A stretch of 64,000 bases of DNA. Origin: Methyloligella solikamskensis. GTDB taxonomy: Bacteria; Pseudomonadota; Alphaproteobacteria; Rhizobiales; Methyloligellaceae. Location: positions 2,294,001-2,358,000 of the forward strand of contig NZ_JBHTJO010000001.1 of the NCBI RefSeq assembly GCF_042676065.1, in the 5' to 3' direction. Both the position numbers and the translations under genes were made by a program. Positions 60,128 through 64,000 of the stretch are shown piece after piece (within the stretch, counting starts at the first letter, position 1; every line of letters starts with the position of its first letter). The notes below the pieces were generated by a model, which did not search any database, was not told the origin of the DNA, and saw only the letters and a program-made list of their open reading frames with translations.

Positions 60128-60316
60128 GCGGTCTGACTGTCTGAGGGGCCAGTTGAGCTGATACCGGATCGGCGGCCTTCGCGAGCAACGCAGGGCCGCC
60201 GGACCACCTCACGCCTGTCTCCCCGGCAGACGATAGCGGCAGCGTTCGGCCGCAGCCCGCCTATCGCGGGGCGGCTCCGCCCATTTCGGGGCTGGAGAAG
60301 ATGTGATGAGAAGGTC

Positions 60317-60392
<76 letters not shown>

Positions 60393-60811
60393 GACCGGCA
60401 TCCCTGCCAGAGCTCACTCATATAGGTGATGGGGGATGCGAAATCGAACGGACCTGTTAGCACCGGCGCGAACGTCCTGTCTAGAGCGCTTTGGCGAATA
60501 AACGCGCGTCCTTCAAAACTATTGCTCCGCTGCCGCAAAACTATTTTCAGGTGAGGAACGGCGCAAACAGGCCAAAAACCGCAAGCGACGCGGGAGGCCC
60601 GACGGAATTGCCCTTGCCAAGGGTGCCGGTGCCGTCCATATAGCTGGCAGACGGTACGCCCGTGCTGGGCGTGGACTAACGACGACGGCAAGTTATCGCG
60701 CCGAATACGAGCTCGACCTTTCCCGAAATCTGAAGACGTCGCCTCAGGTGAAGCCATTCCGGCCTCGCCCAGCGGCCCGCTATCAACGACAATCGGGAAA
60801 GGACTCCCATT
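60393..60811. other. Leader region upstream of the cold-shock gene
   Basis: About 420 bp without a supported gene. The minus frame across it is a shadow without a ribosome site. Part of it is likely a long 5' leader of the cold-shock mRNA, as is usual for csp genes, but no defined RNA element was recognised. AAAGGACTCCCATT is the ribosome site for the downstream ATG. Confidence 0.5.
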
Positions 60812-61027
60812 ATGTCTCGCATTAACGGCACTGTGAAATTCTTCAATCACTCCCGCGGCTTTGGCTTCATCGCACCGGAAGGTGGCGAGAAGGACGTTTT
60901 CGTCCATGCCTCCGCGCTTGAGCGTTCCGGCGTGCCCTCCATCGACGAAGGCGACAATGTCACCTTCGAGATCGAGGACGACACCCGCGGCCGCGGCAAG
61001 CAGGCTGCGAACATTCAGCTCGCGTAA
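60812..61027 (+). CDS. Cold-shock domain protein (CspA family)
   Basis: A 71-residue single cold-shock domain. The start is MSRINGTVKFFNHSRGFGF. RNP1 is SRGFGFIAP and RNP2 is DVFVHASAL, with the surface aromatic residues needed to bind single-stranded RNA or DNA. The C-terminus GKQAANIQLA is normal. It acts as an RNA chaperone in the cytoplasm. The residue after the first FF is Asn-His rather than the more usual Asn-Pro or Asp, a small deviation. It is monocistronic, followed by a terminator-like hairpin. Confidence 0.96.
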   Translation: MSRINGTVKFFNHSRGFGFIAPEGGEKDVFVHASALERSGVPSIDEGDNVTFEIEDDTRGRGKQAANIQLA

Positions 61028-61080
61028 CTTTACGCGCTGAAGAGCGATTGACGGCGGAGGGCAGCCCCCTCCGCACCCCA

Positions 61081-61115
61081 AGTGGCGGTTCGGTTCTCCG
61101 GGCCGCCACTGTTAG
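61081..61115 (+). terminator. Terminator-like hairpin after the cold-shock gene
   Basis: AGTGGCGG (61081-61088) pairs with CCGCCACT (61103-61110), followed by GTTAGTTTCT. The T-run is modest. Confidence 0.55.
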
Positions 61116-61264
61116 TTTCTGAGCCGGTTTGAGGCCCCTTCCCTCGCCTCCCTCTCCCCTCTCCGCGCCTCTCTTCCGACCAAAGCTGGTTGCCCATTGC
61201 CGCTTGCTGCCAGTGCTGTATCTTGCAGCCTCTCATTTCGGGCAGACGGGGCAGAGCGCGTAAG

Positions 61265-61792
61265 ATGACATCCTTCTCTTCGGTTTCACGGCTTTTGGCC
61301 GCACCCACGGCGATGCTCGGGCTGGCGCTGTTCAGCGCGGGGCTTACCGGCTGCAGCGGGGGCGACCCCTTCTGCGAGGATCTGAACGAGATCGCCGACG
61401 AGGCAAAGCTCGACTTCGTGCATCTCGGCGCGGAGAAGCTACCGCCCTACAGCGCGGGACAAAGCGTTTCCCAGGCCGAGGGCACCATCACCCTGCCCGG
61501 CATGCGGCGCTGCGACGTCACCAATAATGACGGGCTGATGTCCTATGACTGCGAGGTCTCCTTCGAGACGCGCGAAGAGGCGAGCGCCAAGATGGCGGAG
61601 CTGAGCGACAAGATCGTCGACTGCTTCGACGAGGTGGAGGTCGATCTGCAGGACGGCGCGGTGGACGGTGTGAAGGACAGCCGCATCACAATCCCCCACA
61701 CCAAGGCAGGCGTGCCGGTGGCCATGGACCTGCAGATGTTCGAGCATGCGACCTATATCGTCTCGCTCTCCATCTACCGGAACGGCAAATAG
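61265..61792 (+). CDS. Predicted lipoprotein of unknown function
   Basis: 175 residues from ATG 61265, with a lipoprotein signal whose lipobox is LTGC (LGLALFSAGLTGCSGGDPF). The mature part has conserved-looking cysteines in DPFCEDLNE, MRRCDVTN, SYDCEVSF and KIVDCFDEVE, enough for two disulfides. Alternating beta-strands end in ATYIVSLSIYRNGK. No named family is recognised. It is convergent with a 52-residue secreted-peptide gene 19 bp downstream. Confidence 0.78.
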   Translation: MTSFSSVSRLLAAPTAMLGLALFSAGLTGCSGGDPFCEDLNEIADEAKLDFVHLGAEKLPPYSAGQSVSQAEGTITLPGMRRCDVTNNDGLMSYDCEVSFETREEASAKMAELSDKIVDCFDEVEVDLQDGAVDGVKDSRITIPHTKAGVPVAMDLQMFEHATYIVSLSIYRNGK

Positions 61793-61811
61793 CGCCGGTC
61801 TCCTGCGAGGT

Positions 61812-61970
61812 CTAGTTGCCGCCGGGACGCTCGGAGGCCGCACGGTCGCCGCAGCGGGATCCGTCTGACGCCCGGTCGCTGGGCACGTTGCACGGGCCGG
61901 CAATGGCGCTGGTGGAAATTGCTGTGGCGGAAAGCGCCGCGAGCAGCGCGGCAAAGATCAAAGTACGCAT
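61812..61970 (-). CDS. 52-residue secreted peptide with two cysteines
   Basis: ATG 61970 follows GGCGGAGGGAGAAACGTC, a strong ribosome site. The N-terminal 24 residues (MRTLIFAALLAALSATAIST and SAIA) are a signal peptide. The mature peptide is about 28 residues and includes GPCNVPSDRASDG, SRCGDRAASERPGG and N, with two cysteines that may form one disulfide. It is compact, basic-neutral and Gly/Ser-rich. I recall similar short RCGxRAAS-type peptides in Hyphomicrobiales, but no function is known. Confidence 0.7.
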   Translation of the reverse strand: MRTLIFAALLAALSATAISTSAIAGPCNVPSDRASDGSRCGDRAASERPGGN

Positions 61971-62049
61971 GACGTTTCTCCCTCCGCCCGCTTGAAGATT
62001 GGTTGCGGGCGTCGGGACACGTTACACGCTTTGATTGTATTTTGGAAGA

Positions 62050-62078
62050 ATGGGCGACGCGGGTTGTGCGCCGCCCAT
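62050..62078 (-). terminator. Terminator hairpin downstream of leuA
   Basis: ATGGGCG at 62050-62056 pairs with CGCCCAT at 62072-62078, with extra CGC/GCG pairs inside. The minus-strand side continues TCTTCC. It lies about 75 bp past the leuA stop, beyond the dispersed repeat. Confidence 0.6.
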
Positions 62079-62092
62079 ATTTCTAATTGCGC

Positions 62093-62151
62093 GTCACACC
62101 GGCGAAAGCCGGTATCCAACTCCGCTGTCCGGAGTGTGCCGCTGGATTCCT
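62093..62151. repeat. Dispersed intergenic repeat, copy 2
   Basis: GTCACACCGGCGAAAGCCGG through GGAGTGTGCCGCTGGATTCC, matching the copy at 27240-27298 in block order and in about two thirds of positions. It abuts the leuA stop codon. Confidence 0.7.
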
Positions 62152-62154
62152 GAC

Positions 62155-63759
62155 TTAGGACGCCATCATGGTCTCGGGCTTCTTGCGCACATCGCGGGCG
62201 AAGATCTTGTTCAGCGCGATGATGTAGGCGCGAGCGGACGCCACCAGGGTGTCGGTGTCGGAGCCGCGGCCCGTGGCAATGCGGCCATCCTCTTCCAGAC
62301 GCACGGTCACCTCGGCCTGGGCGTCGGTGCCTTCGGTCACGGCGTGGACCTGGTAGAGCTCCAGGGTCGCCGTATGGGGCACCATGGCCTTGATGGCGGC
62401 GAAGGTTGCGTCCACCGGTCCGTCCCCTTGGGCTTCGTGGGTCTGCTGCTTGCCGTCGATATCCAGCGTCAGGGTCGCCTTCTGGGGCCCGGACGTGCCG
62501 GCGATGACGGTCAGGGAGACCAGCTTGATGCGGTCATGGGCCGTGGCGATCTCCTGATCGACCAGAGCCTCGATGTCCTCGTCGTAGACATGCTTCTTCC
62601 GGTCGGCCAGGGCCTTGAAGCGGACGAAGGCGTCCTCGAAGGCGTTGTCGCCCAGCTCGTAGCCCAGCTCCTTCAGCTTCTCGCGGAAGGCGTGGCGGCC
62701 CGAATGCTTGCCCATGACCAGGTTGGACTGGGTCAGGCCGACACTCTCCGGCGTCATGATCTCGAAGGTCTGGGCGTTCTTCAGTACGCCGTCCTGATGG
62801 ATTCCGCTCTCATGGGCGAAGGCGTTCCGGCCGACGATGGCCTTGTTGTACTGCACCGGGAAAGCCGTCACTGCGGAGACCAGCTTGGAGGCGCGGGTCA
62901 GCATTGTGGTGTCGATGCCGGTCCAGTAGGGCATGGCGTCAGAGCGGGTCTCGATCGCCATGACGATCTCTTCCAGCGCGGCATTGCCGGCACGCTCGCC
63001 CAGCCCGTTGATGGTGCATTCCACCTGGCGTGCGCCCTTGGTGACGCCGGCCAGGGAGTTGGCGACCGCCAGACCCAGATCGTCGTGGCAATGGGTAGAG
63101 AAGACGATCTCGTCGGCGCCCGGCACCTTCTCGATCAGCATCTTGATCAGATCGGCGAACTCATGGGGCAGCGCATAGCCCACCGTGTCCGGAATGTTCA
63201 CGGTGGTGGCGCCGCATTTGATCGCCATCTCGATGCACCGGCACAGGAAATCCTCTTCCGTGCGGGTCGCGTCCATGCAGGACCACTCCACATCGTCCGT
63301 ATGGGAGCGGGCGCGGGAGACGGATTTCTCGATCCGGTTCAGAACCTCGTCCTGGTCGATACCCATCTGATATTTGCGGTGCAGCGGCGAGGTGCCGATG
63401 AAGGTGTGAATGCGGCCGCGCTTGGCCGGCTTGATCGCTTCGGCGCAGCGGTCGATATCGGGGATCTGGGCGCGGGACAGGCCGCAGATCACGGAATTCT
63501 TGGCGCGTTTGGCGATCTCCGAGACGCTTTCGAAATCGCCCTGGCTCGCGATGGGGAAGCCCGCCTCGATCACGTCAACGCCCATCTCGTCGAGCAGCTC
63601 GGCCACCTGCAGCTTCTCTTCGAAGGTCATGGTGGCGCCGGGGCATTGCTCGCCGTCGCGCAAGGTGGTGTCGAAGATGATGACGCGATCGTCCTCGCGC
63701 CGCTCTTCCTTAGGGCTCTTGGTGTTCGACTCGGAAGTCGAAGTCTTTTCGGAACTCAT
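62155..63759 (-). CDS. leuA: 2-isopropylmalate synthase
   Basis: 534 residues. The catalytic TIM barrel has VIIFDTTLRDGEQCPGATM, GVDVIEAGFPIASQGDFE and the metal-binding VFSTHCHDDLGLAVANS. The C-terminal third is the LeuA regulatory dimer domain for leucine feedback (VSLTVIAGTSGPQKATLTLD and HAVTEGTDAQAEVTVRLEEDG). It condenses acetyl-CoA with 2-ketoisovalerate in the first step of leucine synthesis. The first 23 residues are a polar Ser/Glu/Lys leader. Upstream are a leucine-rich short frame and alternative stems that suggest attenuation control. Confidence 0.95.
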   Translation of the reverse strand: MSSEKTSTSESNTKSPKEERREDDRVIIFDTTLRDGEQCPGATMTFEEKLQVAELLDEMGVDVIEAGFPIASQGDFESVSEIAKRAKNSVICGLSRAQIPDIDRCAEAIKPAKRGRIHTFIGTSPLHRKYQMGIDQDEVLNRIEKSVSRARSHTDDVEWSCMDATRTEEDFLCRCIEMAIKCGATTVNIPDTVGYALPHEFADLIKMLIEKVPGADEIVFSTHCHDDLGLAVANSLAGVTKGARQVECTINGLGERAGNAALEEIVMAIETRSDAMPYWTGIDTTMLTRASKLVSAVTAFPVQYNKAIVGRNAFAHESGIHQDGVLKNAQTFEIMTPESVGLTQSNLVMGKHSGRHAFREKLKELGYELGDNAFEDAFVRFKALADRKKHVYDEDIEALVDQEIATAHDRIKLVSLTVIAGTSGPQKATLTLDIDGKQQTHEAQGDGPVDATFAAIKAMVPHTATLELYQVHAVTEGTDAQAEVTVRLEEDGRIATGRGSDTDTLVASARAYIIALNKIFARDVRKKPETMMAS

Positions 63760-63779
63760 GGGGTCTCGTCCTCTGCTCC

Positions 63780-63888
63780 TCGCCCCGGTCTCGTAACGCG
63801 CGGGGCGATCTTATCCGTTTTCGCTTGGGCTACGTTGCGATCCCCTGAACGCCCGCCTCGAAAATCCGAGACCGCCGGTGCTCAGGGG
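63780..63888 (-). promoter_or_regulatory. Candidate leuA leader with mutually exclusive hairpins
   Basis: On the minus strand four blocks can pair in turn. CCCCTGA (63888-63882, containing the leader stop) pairs with TCAGGGG (63848-63842). GGGGATC, inside the second block, can pair with GATCGCCCC (63810-63802). TCGCCCCG in that third block can pair with CGGGGCGA (63787-63780), which is next to the ribosome site region of leuA. This 1:2, 2:3, 3:4 order is that of amino-acid attenuators. No U-run follows the last stem, so control of translation start would be more likely than termination. Confidence 0.45.
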
Positions 63889-63992
63889 CGAATAAGGAGG
63901 AGCTGGGAGAGGGCGGACATCGCACAAGCATAGACGGCCGACACAGCTTTGCCGGCTTCCCCCGTCTTCTGCTCTTTCACTTCGTACGACAT
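63882..63992 (-). CDS. Leucine-rich leader peptide candidate upstream of leuA
   Basis: An open frame of 36 residues from ATG 63992, ending MSALSQLLLIRP. An internal ATG at 63920 would give just these 12 residues, four of them leucine, three in a row (CTC CTC CTT) before ATT. The stop lies in the first arm of the hairpin set described for 63780-63888. No strong ribosome site is seen for either start. The position and leucine run fit a leader whose translation senses charged tRNA-Leu. Confidence 0.4.
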   Translation of the reverse strand: MSYEVKEQKTGEAGKAVSAVYACAMSALSQLLLIRP

Positions 63993-64000
63993 AACGTGGC

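Noticed and set aside
62035..63933. 632-codon plus-strand frame opposite leuA
   Set aside because: Antisense of leuA. Its apparent length comes from codon bias and it has no start context.

Overview
The window looks like chromosomal DNA of an alphaproteobacterium, most likely order Hyphomicrobiales (Rhizobiales). GC is high (roughly 60-65% by eye). Supporting clues are a single-cysteine DksA, a giant apolipoprotein-like coiled-coil protein of the rhizobial growth-pole type (14097-17894), a thioredoxin-reductase-like ferredoxin-NADP reductase beside an adrenodoxin-type ferredoxin, and GGAAC-type promoters resembling those of the alphaproteobacterial general stress sigma factor EcfG. A marine or methylotrophic relative is possible, but the genus cannot be fixed from sequence alone. 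There are no rRNA genes, prophages, insertion sequences or CRISPR arrays. One tRNA (Lys-CTT) is present.

Layout. 1-6.4 kb: a DMT exporter, a D-Ala-D-Ala dipeptidase coupled to an MFS transporter, dksA, and a YcjX/YcjF pair. 6.4-13.7 kb: an anchored protein of unknown function, a lipoprotein, an ECF sigma/anti-sigma pair, a methyltransferase, a ferredoxin/reductase pair and an Hpt protein. 14-23 kb: the 1265-residue repeat protein, a dipeptide epimerase, a CheZ-like protein, a glycolipid-type glycosyltransferase coupled to an LpxH-like phosphoesterase, and a fructosamine-kinase-like gene. 23-27 kb: a candidate structured RNA and a BtuB-like receptor behind a cobalamin riboswitch. 27-30.5 kb: thiD, ccdA, gph, rpe.

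32-39.5 kb is a tight minus-strand run glpX-prk-tkt-gap-pgk-fba. With rpe and gph close by this is nearly all of the Calvin-Benson cycle except RuBisCO, and the phosphoribulokinase has class II-like motifs. 39.7-43.2 kb is an oligopeptide-type ABC transporter lacking its ATPases. 43.4-49.1 kb holds a full biotin set (bioD, bioA, bioC, an atypical bioH-like esterase, bioF, bioB) followed by a D-amino-acid transaminase.

50-56.4 kb is stress and metal related: a DUF892 ferritin-like protein, a probable copper operon (DUF2946 protein, TonB receptor, YcnI/DUF1775), a DUF4239 protein, and two small membrane proteins that share a palindromic GGAAC promoter region. 56.4-59.4 kb holds an exported acidic beta-helix protein with 27-residue repeats and a lower-GC pair of unknown genes. 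59.6-64 kb holds an HdeD protein, tRNA-Lys, a cold-shock protein, a lipoprotein, a 52-residue secreted peptide, and leuA behind a leucine-rich leader with alternative hairpins.
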